Of a DNA stretch of 64,000 nt, positions 1-10,887 are shown piece after piece. The translations under genes were made by a program, and so were the position numbers. The DNA is from Porogramme epimiltina. Lineage: Eukaryota > Basidiomycota > Agaricomycetes > Polyporales > Polyporaceae. The stretch's first letter is position 1; each line of letters opens with the position of its first letter. Under the pieces are notes generated by a model that saw only the letters and a program-made list of their open reading frames with translations, ran no database searches and was not told where the DNA came from. Location of the stretch: the NCBI GenBank assembly GCA_900155495.1, contig FTLJ01000115.1:1-64000 (forward strand), given 5' to 3'.

Positions 1-213
1 GTGCACGCGCGCGCGCCGCGGCGCCGCCCGCCGCTCGAGCGGCCACCGCGCGACCGCCCACGCCGTCGCGCGCCGCGTCTCCGCGAGCGCCTTGAGCGCC
101 GCCGCCCTCTCGCCCGCCCCTGCGGCGGGTTTCGCGGTGGGTTGGGGCTTGGAGGGCGCAGGCGGAGGGGGAAGGGGGGCGTCGACGGGCTCGGGCTTGG
201 GCTGGACGGCCAT
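1..213 (-). CDS. hypothetical protein, 5' end only (runs off window)
   Basis: An ATG at 213 (minus strand) opens a frame that stays open for 71 codons to the window edge. The first 30 residues are rich in Pro, Ala and Lys (starts MAVQPKPEPVDAPLPPPP), then an Ala/Arg-rich stretch that could be helical. I recognise no domain. The whole stretch is GC-rich, so open frames are cheap here, and an intron may lie inside it. The ATG is the first one on this strand after an A/T-containing leader, which is the only argument for the start. It may equally be spurious. Confidence 0.3.
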   Translation of the reverse strand, partial: MAVQPKPEPVDAPLPPPPAPSKPQPTAKPAAGAGERAAALKALAETRRATAWAVARWPLERRAAPRRARVH

Positions 214-2247
214 TAGTTGTGGATTTTGGAGGCGCGCGGGTGGGAGGGCTTTTGGTGCGGGTGCCTTCGGCGCTGGAGGTGTCGGGCCTAGGTCGCGAAG
301 GCAAGGGCGGGATGCGGAAGGGCGTTTCGTGAAGTTCTGTCCGCTTGCTTAGGAGTTGTCGGAAGTTCCGGAAAAGGTGAGTGTCAAAGCTCGAAGCGTG
401 TCGCTAGCGGTAGAGGGATTCCGAGAGCTCCAGAGATGTGTCCGAACCAAAAGTTTCCGGGGCGCGAAACGCGAGAAGACGAGACGAAAAAAACCCCTTT
501 CTCTTGCGATAGCGTTGGCGGCGGACACTTCAGTGCGATCGAGACCACCGGCGTTGGTACGGCGAAACTGGCGCAAAAAGAAAAAAGTAGCAGCGCGAAA
601 CGTTTTGCATCGCTGCCCCTCTTGCGCTGCAGCCTCCGCCTCCGAGTCCCGAAAAAATCTTTGCGCGTCGATCCCGACGGTGGCGGGGTTGCTCGATATA
701 GCAAGTGATGCGCCGTATCCGATCGACGCTCTCTCTCTCTCCCCTCTGTGCTCGAAAGCCGGCGGCGCGGAGCCCGCCCTCCCCTTCGGCATGGGGGCCA
801 CGTGGGGCGCGGACGCAATCGGAGATTGCGCACTCTAAAACCCGGTGCAAGCGCCCGCCGCTCGTATGTTTGTTTTGAGTCTGGCATGGGCGCGAGGGGG
901 AGGAGGGGAAGAGGAGCGCTTCCGCTAGAACGTCTCGAGGAGGTTCGCGGGGAGCTTATTTTGATTGTGTGAGCGCGGGCGGGAGGGCGTCCCACTCCGA
1001 GGACAGATGGAGGGAAAGCCGCTGGGGCCGGTGGGTGTGCCGAGTCGGAAGTGCGGTCCCACAGCCAGATGGGACCCGTGCGACGTGCCGCGAGTTGGTG
1101 GTGGTGGTGGTGGCTCATCCGTGACGGCAGGATGAGTCAGTGCGAACGACTCCTGCGGCTGACTCACGGACACCAGTGCGCAGGCTCGCGCGGCTTGGCG
1201 CGCTCTCGAGCGGGTCAGTGGAGACCAGGCGGTGAAACGTGCGAGGGGGGGGGGCAAGGAAGCTTGGTCGCGGTCAGCGGTCAGCGGGGACAAGGCGAGG
1301 CGGTCGTCGACAGCGGTGGCGTCCTGCCGGAGGGGGCAATATGAGGGCCTGGAGATATCGTAAACGTTCAAAATGGGCGCGCCGGCGCAGAAAACCGTCG
1401 GCGCACGCCGGGGTGTGAGGGGCACGGACTCGGAACGGGAATATGGGGGGCCGCGTTCCGTCACCCGTATCTTTTGGATTGAGGCACGGGGCACTAGCAG
1501 GGAGGCGGAACGGAGGGGCGCGGTGCGGGCTAACGCTAATCAGGCATGGACGGGTGTTATAAATCAAACGCGGACGGGGAGTTGCGAGCGATATGGTGAC
1601 GCAGCCGCAGGACGAGGGTGGTTGGAGAGCGGCAGGAAGAGATAGGCGCCACAGGGGCCATCATATGCGGGGTATAGAGTGAAAAGTCGAGAGATAAGGA
1701 AAGCACGCGAGCGTCATCTCGTAGCCGGCGAGCAGTCATTTTCTTGACAGTGGGCTGGGCTTACGTCGGTAGGCAAGATTGTGGGCTGGGCGGGCGTGGA
1801 GGTCAGGGGTGCGGCGGCGGCTCAGCTTCTGGACGTCGCGAGGCGAGGGTGAGAGCCGCGATGGAGGAAATGGGAGGATGTGCGATGGCAGAAGCGTCGG
1901 TCTGGGGGGACGCGTAGGAGAAAGCTGCCTGATATGCGGCTGATGGAGGGGCTCGGGGGGCGGGCGCTCCGGGAGGGAACCGTTCTTCCGTGGGAGGGCG
2001 GGGGGCCAGGCACAGCGACGTGACATCGGGCGAGGCGGGTGCCGTGCGGCTGGAGGGCTGGGCGGGCGGCGGCGACGACGTCGGTGGATCCGCCGCCGCC
2101 ATAGCGTGTGATTGCGGGGGCGGTCGGGGGCGGCCAAGCGGCGGCGCAGGATTTGGGCGGGGCAGCGCCACCCGAGGCTGCTCAAGACGATCGGGCTGGC
2201 AATCTCGAAGCGCGCGCCCGGCTTCTGTCTTCAGGCACTTGCATTCC
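214..2247. other. gene-poor GC-rich stretch
   Basis: I see no supportable gene. Several overlapping open frames exist on both strands, but they carry no family motif, no splice structure and the Arg/Pro/Gly-rich composition expected from GC-rich non-coding DNA. It probably holds the divergent promoter regions of the gene at 1-213 and of the ammonium transporter, plus a (TGG)6 microsatellite at 1096-1113. Confidence 0.5.
1096..1113. repeat. (TGG)6 microsatellite
   Basis: Six perfect TGG units in a row, outside any gene I can support. Confidence 0.8.
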
Positions 2248-2583
2248 CTTATCCGGCAGAGGAGGTTGAATGCTTACACTGTCGCACGGCGAGATCGGGC
2301 CCTTATCGGCCTGCTTCCCTTGTGGCGCGGCGGCGCGGGAGCGCAGGGGCGCGGGAGACGGGCGACGGGCGCGGGCGCGTGGGCGGCGGGGCGGGCACAG
2401 CGAGCGCGTGGAGAGGGGCGGCGAGGGGGAGGGCGGGGATACAGCGAGAGGAAAAGAAGCGGGTGTGGGGCGGGCGTGCTTGGCGGGATCTGGGTAGGGC
2501 TGGAATGGGGGATGGGCTGTGACAGATCTCCGCGAGGGAGATCGGGCGAGCGATAACTGCCTGGCCGGGGATTGGTCGATAAG
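2248..2583. promoter_or_regulatory. cluster of GATA-factor sites upstream of ammonium transporter
   Basis: CTTATC at 2248-2253 and 2302-2307 (GATAAG on the other strand), CGATAA at 2551-2556 and CGATAAG at 2577-2583. These lie 220-550 bp before the ATG. GATA factors of the AreA/Nit2 type bind HGATAR and activate ammonium-transporter genes when preferred nitrogen is scarce. The sites are seen; their use is inferred. Confidence 0.5.
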
Positions 2584-2661
2584 TAGAACGCTGCGCCCGC
2601 GTCCGAGAGAGCTCAGGCGCTGTCGCCGTCGCTGGGCCTGTCCCTCTGCGCCTGTCCCCAA

Positions 2662-2667
2662 TATAAT
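2662..2667 (+). promoter_or_regulatory. TATA-like element of ammonium transporter gene
   Basis: TATAAT, the only AT-rich hexamer in this GC-rich leader, 135-140 bp before the ATG at 2802. Confidence 0.35.
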
Positions 2668-2801
2668 GCTCGCTTCCTTCCGTAAGGCGTCCTTCTTGTT
2701 CTCATCCGAACTCCTCGTTCGCTCACGCCGTCCGCCACCAAGGGCAACGACGCTGTCCCCAGACCAGCTCAGCTGTGCCTCCACACTAGCAGAGTCTCAC
2801 C

Positions 2802-4751
2802 ATGGTCAACATCACATACGACGCCTGTTCGTCCCCCTCTTCCCCCTCGTCTCGCGTGACGCTCCGCTCACCCCTTCTCTAGCGGGATCCCTTCAATGGT
2901 TCAATCCCGATGATGGTACCACCACCGTCTACAACCCTGGCGACATCGCATGGGTCCTCGCCTCCACCGCCCTCGTCTGGATCATGATTCCCGGCGTCGG
3001 TTTCTTCTACTCGGGCCTGCTCAGGAGGAAAAATGCCCTCTCCATGATTTGGGCATCTATGATGACTCTGGCCGTGGTCTCCTTCCAGGTGCGTACCTTG
3101 TCGCATATGTCTCTCCGATACCTTTAGAGCTGACTTGTTCCGTAGTGGTTCTTCTGGGGGTGAGCTTGTCAACGTCCCCGTGCTTCGTGATCGAGTATTC
3201 ACACCTCCGTAGCTTTTCACTAGCCTTCAGTGATACCGCCAACGCGTACATTGGGGATCTTCGTGAGTACATACCCTTGCTTCAGCCCCCGAATTCCTCC
3301 TCACGCCGCCTTCAGAGTACTTCGGTCTCAAGGGTGTTCTTGAGAAGCCCTCAATTGGCAGTGCTCGCATTCCTTCAATCGTTTTCTGTGTCTTCCAGCT
3401 CATGTTCGCCGCCATCACGTACGTCTCCTTCCATTGCATCCGCTTGTGTCGGCCATCAGCTCACCGGACTCCAGTCCCATGCTCGCTATCGGTGCAATTG
3501 CTGAGCGCGGTCGTCTTGGTCCCATTATGGTTTTCGTCTTCATCTGGACGACCATCGTATACGACCCCATCGCCTGCTGGACGTGGAACTCCAACGGATG
3601 GTCCTTCGTCCTCGGCGGCCTCGACTTCGCCGGTGGAACCCCCGTCCACATCTCGTCCGGAACCGCCGCGCTTGCCATCTCCATCTATCTCGGTAAGCGC
3701 CGGGGATACGGCACTGAGCGCCTCGCGTACAAGCCCCACAACACGACCTACGTCGTCCTCGGCACGGTCTTCCTCTGGTTCGGTTGGTTCGGATTCAATG
3801 GTGGCTCTGCCCTTGCCGCGAACCTCCGCGCCGTTCAGGCGTGCATCGTCACCAACCTTGCTGCGTCCGTCGGCGGCCTTACCTGGATGCTCTGGGACTA
3901 CCGTCTCGAGCGCAAGTGGTCCGCGGTCGGTTTCTGCTCCGGTGCGATTGCTGGCCTCGTCGCTATCACCCCCGCCTCCGGTTTCGTCGGCTCCCGTACG
4001 TCGCTTCTATCCGGATTTTCCCCGCCCACCCCAGCTGACCTGGGCCGTGCTTACAGCTGCCGCCGTCCTCTTCGGTGTCATGGCTGGCACTCTCTGCAAC
4101 TTTGCGACCCAGCTCAAGTTCGTGTTCGGCTATGACGACTGCCTCGATGTGCGTTTCTATCACAGTGCACCTCTTCATGAGCCATGACAGCTAACGAGCC
4201 CTCTCCATAGATCTTCGCGTCGCACGCCATTGGTGGCATCATCGGCAACGTCCTCACCGGTCTCTTCGCCCAGGCGAGCGTCGCCGGCTTCGACGGTGGC
4301 CTTGCTCCCATCCCCGGTGGCTGGCTCGACCACCACTACATCCAGCTCGGCTACCAGATCGCCGACTCCGTCGCGGGTCTCTCCTACTCCTTCGTCATGA
4401 CCGTACGTCCTCTTTTCCTGCTTATACGGCATCCAGGCTCACCACCCCTTTCCTCCCGCACAGACGATTATCCTCTGGATCATGCACTTCATCCCGGGCC
4501 TGCGCCTCCGCGCCAGCGAGGAGGCGGAGATCCTCGGCATCGACGACGCGGAGATGGGCGAGTTCGCGTACGACTACGTCGGGATCGACCTCGGCAACTC
4601 GCACGAGTTCCAGGACGACACGCACACGCACGGCGGGCTCCCCGCGACGACGGGCGGCCGCGAGCCGCGCCACACGCACGCGACGCACGACGCGGCGTCG
4701 AGCGACGAGGGCGACGCGGAGAAGCGCGCTCCCGCCGTCGCTGCTGCGTGA
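2802..4751 (+). CDS. ammonium transporter, AMT/MEP/Rh family (Mep2-type)
   Basis: Imports ammonium across the plasma membrane. Exons: 2802-2826, 2883-3088, 3146-3159, 3213-3262, 3316-3418, 3475-3995, 4057-4148, 4211-4402, 4464-4751, giving 496 residues, a normal fungal length. The family signature DFAGGTPVHISSGTAAL is present, with the conserved Asp at 183. Both pore histidines are kept: His191 in that signature and His342 in FASHAIGG. Keeping the first His, which Mep1/Mep3-type proteins replace with Glu, points to the Mep2-like class. Eleven hydrophobic segments can be traced. The cytosolic tail after LGIDDAEMGEF is long, acidic and His-rich (THTHGG, RHTHATHD) with a few Ser/Thr that could be kinase targets. 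Exon 3 is only 14 nt. The start follows from the ATG in a CACC context and the extracellular N-terminus MVNITYDASGSLQW. GATA sites upstream suggest nitrogen control. Confidence 0.96.
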
Positions 4752-7700
4752 GTCCGGAGTTGTTGCGTGTAGGGTCGTTGCGGACGGCGTGAGGAGAGGG
4801 AGTGGGACGGAAGGGGAGGGTCGTTTCTTGTTTTGGGATAGAAGTGTCGGATTAGCGGACGAGCAGAGACAGACGCATATCTTCCATCGCTAGCTAGCTC
4901 ATCTCCTACAGTAATGTGTTTCTACGATCCTCATTTTTTTTCGAATTCTCGCCATGTGTGTGTGTTGTCTGTGTCCGTGTCGTGTCCCTTGCTCGCCGAT
5001 CCGTGCCTGTTCTTTTTTTTTTTTTGCTTTATTAGTGCAGTATCTAAGCTCAGGGCCGTCCGCTCGTTAGACCCATGGGATCCGTCGTGTGGCTGTTTGG
5101 TGGGCGGTGGAGGTGCGAACGCCGGTTTTCAGTCGTCGGACGGGGAAATGTGCAGACTGAACGTCGATGTTATGAGTTTGAAGTTGGAAAGTTGGACAGT
5201 GGCGTAGATAGATCGTTGTGTGCGGGAAGGCGACGACTAGGTTATCACAGGTGCGCGCCACCCGCCAGATGGTAGATGACAAGAAGTCAGAACGTCAGTT
5301 CTACGCCGTCCTGGTCTCTCGACTGCCCGAACGGCAGGACAGCACTAGCGGTGTACTGAGAGGGCTTCAGCGGATCTGGCGGGAGGCTCGGAGATCAGGA
5401 CGGCGGCGGCGTGCTCCGCCCTGTCCCATCTGACCCTCGGGATCCGGGCGCAGTCGACGTCGAGCACAAGGGATTCGAGGTGTTCGGCATCTCGAGCTGC
5501 GCCGTTCGCGAGTTCGCGATCAACTGGCTGCTGCGCGCGGGGGGCGGCGGGGCGGCGCGGGCAGCGTGTCGCTCTCCACGACAGAGAATCGCGCACGGGC
5601 GTCCATGCATCTGCCAGGACCACGGTGGTCCCGGCGGGCGTCGACGTCTTCTTTCTCCCCCGCCCGCGTGTGTGCGCGGACGACGTGTGTGGGCGTGGGC
5701 GTGGGCGTGCCCGTGCCCGTGTTTGAACGTGAACCTTGAAGACCCGGCCGGGGCGTTTCCACAGGTGCGGGGGTGGGCTGTCTAAAGCTAGATCCTGGCT
5801 GACTACGGGCTGCCCCACACGCGCCGCCCGCGCGGTGGACTGCGAACTCAACACGGCGGTCGCAGCGTGTGGAGACACACTGCTACCGCTCCCGGGCCTG
5901 TGTGCGGCGACGCGCCGCTGTATTAGCCCTCAGGCCTCGGGTGGTACCAGTACTGGTAACACGACTGTGCCACCGCCGGCACCACCATCCGAGGCGCACG
6001 AAAGAGGAGTTGCTGTCGCCGCCGCTACCGCCGCCCCCGCAACTGCGGTCTCATCGACATCGCAGGGTGGCGCCCGAGTACGCCTGAGCTCGGCGACGGG
6101 TGCGTTATAATGGGAGTGCGCCGCGCGAGCAGTGGCCGGCGACCCCGTCCGCCGTCCTCCGCCTGGGTTTGTTCCTCTAGAGTCATCCTCTCCCCGGTAC
6201 GGGCCGCGTGCCGGCAGCAGCAAACGGGGGTCCACAGCGGCGTGCGGCTGGATACGGGCGCCGTGGCGCACAGGAGGGGGGAATGCGCGCGACGCCCCCG
6301 TGCGAGTAACTGCAGTGTCGCGGGAGGGTGTGGCAGGGTCGGGCGCGAGAGGCGGCGGCGCTCGTGCGCACGATCCCGTTGTTTGTGACCCACGCCGGAG
6401 CGCGTGGGGCGGCGGGTGGTGGTACGGAGGGGATGGGTTGGTTGTGTCGCTTTCGTCTCCGTTGAGGTACCACATACGTTTTTAGTACAGATGACATCGG
6501 AGGTGCAGTGCGCTACAACGTCTTGCATGGTCGGTCGTCAACAGAGGTTCATCGCCTGGATTGCAACATCTTGAGAGTTTGTTAAAGGAGCCGACCCCAT
6601 TTAAGCTGTTTACTATTCTGGCCCATACGCCGAGAAGCCCAGGAAGCCAGTGTGCCAGCACAGGAAGGGAAGTATCATCTGCTTGAATCTGTTCCAGCAT
6701 TTTACGTTGAACTCAAGATAAAGGACAGAATTAGATCAGGTGTACGCCGCGTTGGCTTTCCACCGGTACTCACTATGGCCGCGTTAGTATGTGATCTGAA
6801 AGCCAGTATTGGGTGGGGAGACCAGACTATTGAAAGTCGTCAGGACCATCCCGCTGGTCTCCAGTTGACATCCTCGACACGTACAAAGTCCTTATCCGCA
6901 CCTCCGCCTCCTGTTCCGTCGGAGGATCATCTTACCCCGTGCACCCTCCGACCAACATGACTATGCCTCCTCAGTTCCCTCCGGAAGCACTCCTTGACTA
7001 AACGGTAAAAGTCTGTAAGCAAATGCGAGCGCGGAACATACAGGACGGGCCGACACATGGCAGGGGGGATGATCCACCGGAGAGATTTGAACGGCTCTGA
7101 ATGGCGGTTTTCTGGTAGGAAGCAGTAGTTTGTACACACTTTCCATTGTGCTCTATTAGAAATAGAGACCAGTGATCTTCAGGCCCAGAGTGACGAAGTC
7201 AATGCCGCAGATGTGGATGGAAGTGTCGGGGATCTAAGGCAGAACGGGTTGTCGAAGTCCAATGACACGAGGTTGGGGATGTCAAGGACATAGTGGTTGT
7301 TGAGGTACATGCAATTAGAGTATATGGCCCACCTGTTACCGATGAACCTATGCTGTTGATGTATTCGGGCTCCAGGTTGTAGGCATCGATGTACAGTTGG
7401 CCATGGCGTGTCTGCCCCGTTCTCCTGAAGTCAAAACCGGCTAAGTGGATGCTGATAGGTGCTTCATATGGTGGTAGAGAGTCGTATTTCAGAGAAGCTA
7501 GACCATGGCAGCCGTCGCGAGCTGCCAGCAACGAGGGTGGTCATAGCGGAAAACGACAGACGGCGCTGCTCTCGTCAAGATTGTCGCGACTTGGCACGCG
7601 ACGCGTCTGTCACGTGCATCGATATTGCACGTCTTGCTTCAAAGCGGCTTCGCTACACGAAAGCAACTAAGAGCCTTCGTGCTTCTCGTGAATATGGGGT

Positions 7701-8020
7701 ACGCCCACAACTCCACAACATGCAAATAGAACCAGGTCGTTGGCTTGTGCGTGCGTCATGTGTCTGTACTACATCCGGAGCCAGAAAAAGAACCCAAACG
7801 TATCCATCCTTTGTAACCATCCATGTGTTGTACAGGGAAAAATCAAACAGAAGTGAGCCCACTGTGGTCTCCAGGTATGCGTAGCGCGACTGACGTATGC
7901 AATACGGTCATCTGCCGAGAAGACGAAGATACCGAACCTCGCCCAGCAGGACCGTTGCCACACTTACATTCGAAGTTCGAACCGCAGCGAAGCAAGCACG
8001 GCGTGCCCTTGTCAACGAAC
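4752..8020. other. 3.3 kb stretch with at most gene remnants
   Basis: The first few hundred bases are the 3' flank of the ammonium transporter, including a T11 run near 5020. From about 5350 to 6470 the DNA is GC-rich and shows no motif. From about 6480 the base composition becomes balanced, and possible remnants are listed separately. The 3' flank of the permease gene lies at the end. Confidence 0.5.
6927..7531 (-). pseudogene. possible decayed coding region
   Basis: On the minus strand a frame from 7531 to 7199 reads protein-like (LKYDSLPPYEAPISIHLAG, then YIDAYNLEPEYINSIG). Near 7350 the better reading appears to move to a neighbouring frame that reads MYLNNHYVLDIPNLVSLDF, which resembles a leucine-rich repeat. 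A further frame covers 7139-6927. No intron with usable GT and AG joins these pieces, so a frameshifted remnant of an F-box/LRR-type gene is possible. The evidence is composition only; it may be chance. Confidence 0.22.
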
Positions 8021-10373
8021 TCATGCCTTCTCCCCATCCGACGACGACTTCTCCGCGACAGAAGGGGCGGCGGATGTCTCTTCGAGAGTGACCCGCGGGC
8101 CCTCGAACCAGCACGCACCGCCATAGCGCGGGAGAGCGTAGTACGCGAGGCACAGCGCAAGCCAGCCGCCCCACACGACGATCATGTAGTTCATGCCCTG
8201 GGCGTTCGGGCCAGGCGCGGCGGGGAACGCGAGGATCGTGACCGCGAACGCCATCCACGCGACCGCGACCGCGGCGACGGGCGCGCCCTGTGTGGCGGGG
8301 AGCGTCAGTCAGTGCCTGGAAAGACGCGGCGAGCGCGGTCGGGGCGAGACTCACAAAGCGGCCGAGCGAGAACGGGCCCGGGTGCCAGGGGCGCCCGCCC
8401 AGGAAGCGGCTCGCGATCGGGATTGCGTACGCCGTGTACTGCCCTGCGATCGCGAGGCTGAAGATTGCGCTGTTGGCGGCGGGGCCGGCGAACGCGAGGA
8501 GGCCGAGGAGGAGCGCGACGAACGCGGATGTCCACACCGCGTTCACTGGGGTCTGCGTGCGCGGGTGCACGCGGTAGATGGTGTTGGAGAAGGGAAGCGC
8601 CTGGTCGCGCGCGAAGGCAAAGATCTGGCGGGACGTTGCGGTAAGCTGGGAAGGGGGACCACATGATTCGGCGGTCAGCGGGGTGGGGCAAGAAGTGTGG
8701 GTGGGCGGCGTACGATGCTCGAACCCATCAAGAATCTGGAAATGTGCGATCAGGACGGCGGAAGCACTGTCAGGTAGTTGTGGACCTACTGCACGAAGAC
8801 GACGATCGACCAAACCCCCAACGTCCCTTTGCGTCCGAAGCTATTGAGCAGAATCTAGTATGATGGAATATTGAGATACCTTTGTCAAGAAATCGTGAAG
8901 GAGAAACTTACAGTTGCCATTGGCTGTCCAATCGGATTGGATATGATGCTCTCCATGTCCGTACCCATGTAGAGTGCGATGACGATGTTGATGACTGTTA
9001 TAAATTCAGGGTCAGTTTCATTCCAGGAAGTATTGTGAAACAAACTTACTGAAGCCCAGAACGCCAGCGATACCAATGGAACTAATGATAGCCCATGGTA
9101 CCGCAGTACGTGCATTAGAGGCCTCTTCACTGATGTGAACAGACGCATCAAATCCTCCTGTGATTCGTGAAATAGTCAAGGTGAGGGTGCTGCAAAGGGG
9201 CGAGCGCCGTGCTGGCTCCTACCGATTGTCCACAATGGAGCAAGGAAGCTCAGAACGAATGCGAAGCCTTTAGGCCAGTCAAAGACTACAGAATAATGGA
9301 GTTGAGGGTTGTGTGCTATGTAGACGAGGAGGTGTTCTCTCACAGTTGGTAAACCCGCCGAAAGCGAAAGACGCGGTGTTCTTGAACTCCTTCGGGGTTG
9401 CAACAGGCAATGCGATGATAATGGCCGCACACAGCCTAGATCGTTGGGCATTTAAAAGCCTGTCGACGACCCGAATGGGAGGAGTTGGGACTTACAAGAG
9501 ATTGAGCACAATGTACACTCCCTGCAATCTAGCAATGATTCGGGTTGCGAGCGAAGCGACGATGCCGTGACAAACAAGCAGTGCTGCATAGACCGCGCTG
9601 AAGCGCCGTCAGTTTTTTCCGACCACGTTCCGGTAAGAAACGGCACCTACTATATCTGCCCCGTAGTCGGAATGAATGCCTCGTTCGTGCCGATGGACAC
9701 GGCCGCCATTAGTTGCACCGCACATCCCCAATCAATAGAAGCAAGGCCGGCGATAAGCCCCATCGAATTGGAATCTATTCCGGAACGACGCGAAAACGGA
9801 GGTTAGATAAAAGTGAAGTACCTCGATAGCATATACTCACATCCGACTATCCACGATAGTACCTTGCGCCAACGGGGAGGTGCGAGCGTCCAAGTCCAGT
9901 AGTACAACCCGCCGGAGGTAGGTGCTGAGGACCCCAACTCGGCGAGGGAGAGAGCAAGGAACATGAGGAAGAATACACATAACGCCCACTAACCGGTATG
10001 GATAGACATCAGAGGTGTCTTGTGCAATGTAATGATAGAAGAGCGACTCACACCCCACACTAGAGCAACGGGACCACCATATGGCAGAGCAAATACGAGA
10101 ACTGAACTGTTCGGCGATCCATTAAAGTCAACTGGGCGTCGAATCGAGCATGAAGGGGATAACTCACGCAATGGAAGGAAACAGCCCGATGATACTAAAC
10201 CCTATACCAAAGACCTCGATGGCAGTAAACGACCTCTTGAACTCCTGCTTGTACCCCAGCGCTGCAAGAGCAGCGTTGTCACTTGCGACGTTTTCCTCGT
10301 TGTGGACGCTGAGTGCTGTTGCGTGCACCGGGGTGCCCTTGAGAGATCCGGCTACGATCGACGCAGTCTCCAT
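8021..10373 (-). CDS. GABA/amino-acid permease, APC superfamily (UGA4/amino-acid-choline type)
   Basis: Proton-coupled uptake of GABA, choline or other amino compounds at the plasma membrane. Exons (5' to 3'): 10373-10168, 10106-10052, 9988-9841, 9774-9651, 9597-9496, 9435-9344, 9285-9223, 9157-9050, 8994-8912, 8854-8790, 8735-8714, 8645-8355, 8287-8021; 541 residues, typical for the family. Family hallmarks are seen in order: a cytosolic leader, FGIGFSIIGLFPSIA (TM1), ELGSSAPTSGGLYYW (TM3 region), SIDWGCAVQ, GGFDASVHISEEASNA (the strongest hallmark of this subfamily), GQPMAT, TATSRQIFAFARDQALPFS, and PIASRFLGG near the end. About 12 membrane segments fit. Exon 11 is just 22 nt. A GATAAG site lies about 70 bp before the ATG. 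Substrate cannot be told from sequence; I infer GABA or related compounds by resemblance. Confidence 0.93.
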
Positions 10374-10442
10374 AGTTCGGCGGGGAGATGGGAGCAGAAG
10401 TCAGAGAACCTCTGGGATTGATATTGAGGAGTGCTCGCTCCG

Positions 10443-10887
10443 CTTATCGCGTCATTGCATAGTCGTTCTCCGCTTCTCCCACGTAGAAAGCCCGCCGGAA
10501 GACATTCGATACGGCATAGTACGAGGCGCTCCTAACGCGACGGTGGCCGCGAGAAGACCTCGGGGAGGTCTTACAATGGAGAACTCGAGAACTTGCACTC
10601 CAGACGAGCTGGTAAACAGTATAGCACCTTCTGTAACCAACCGTTGAGCGATGTATCGTGCGAAGGATATGTAAACATTTTGAATGGACTTACAAAGTTC
10701 TTATAGAATCAGAGCCACCGACAGCCGGCACGTTGTCCTTGTGGACATCAAAGGCAAACTGTTTACGGTCTACAGATGACCAAGATTAGGGCCCTTCTTC
10801 AACCGCCAACTGGCGCCCGCAGCTAATTGAATCACAATGGAGAGCATTGCTCAGGGATCCTACATACCTTCTTTAGTTGTTGATAAG
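10443..10887. promoter_or_regulatory. GATA-factor sites upstream of permease
   Basis: CTTATC at 10443-10448 (GATAAG on the coding strand, about 70 bp before the ATG) and GATAAG at 10882-10887. They are compatible with nitrogen-catabolite control of an amino-acid permease; two sites alone are weak evidence. Confidence 0.35.
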
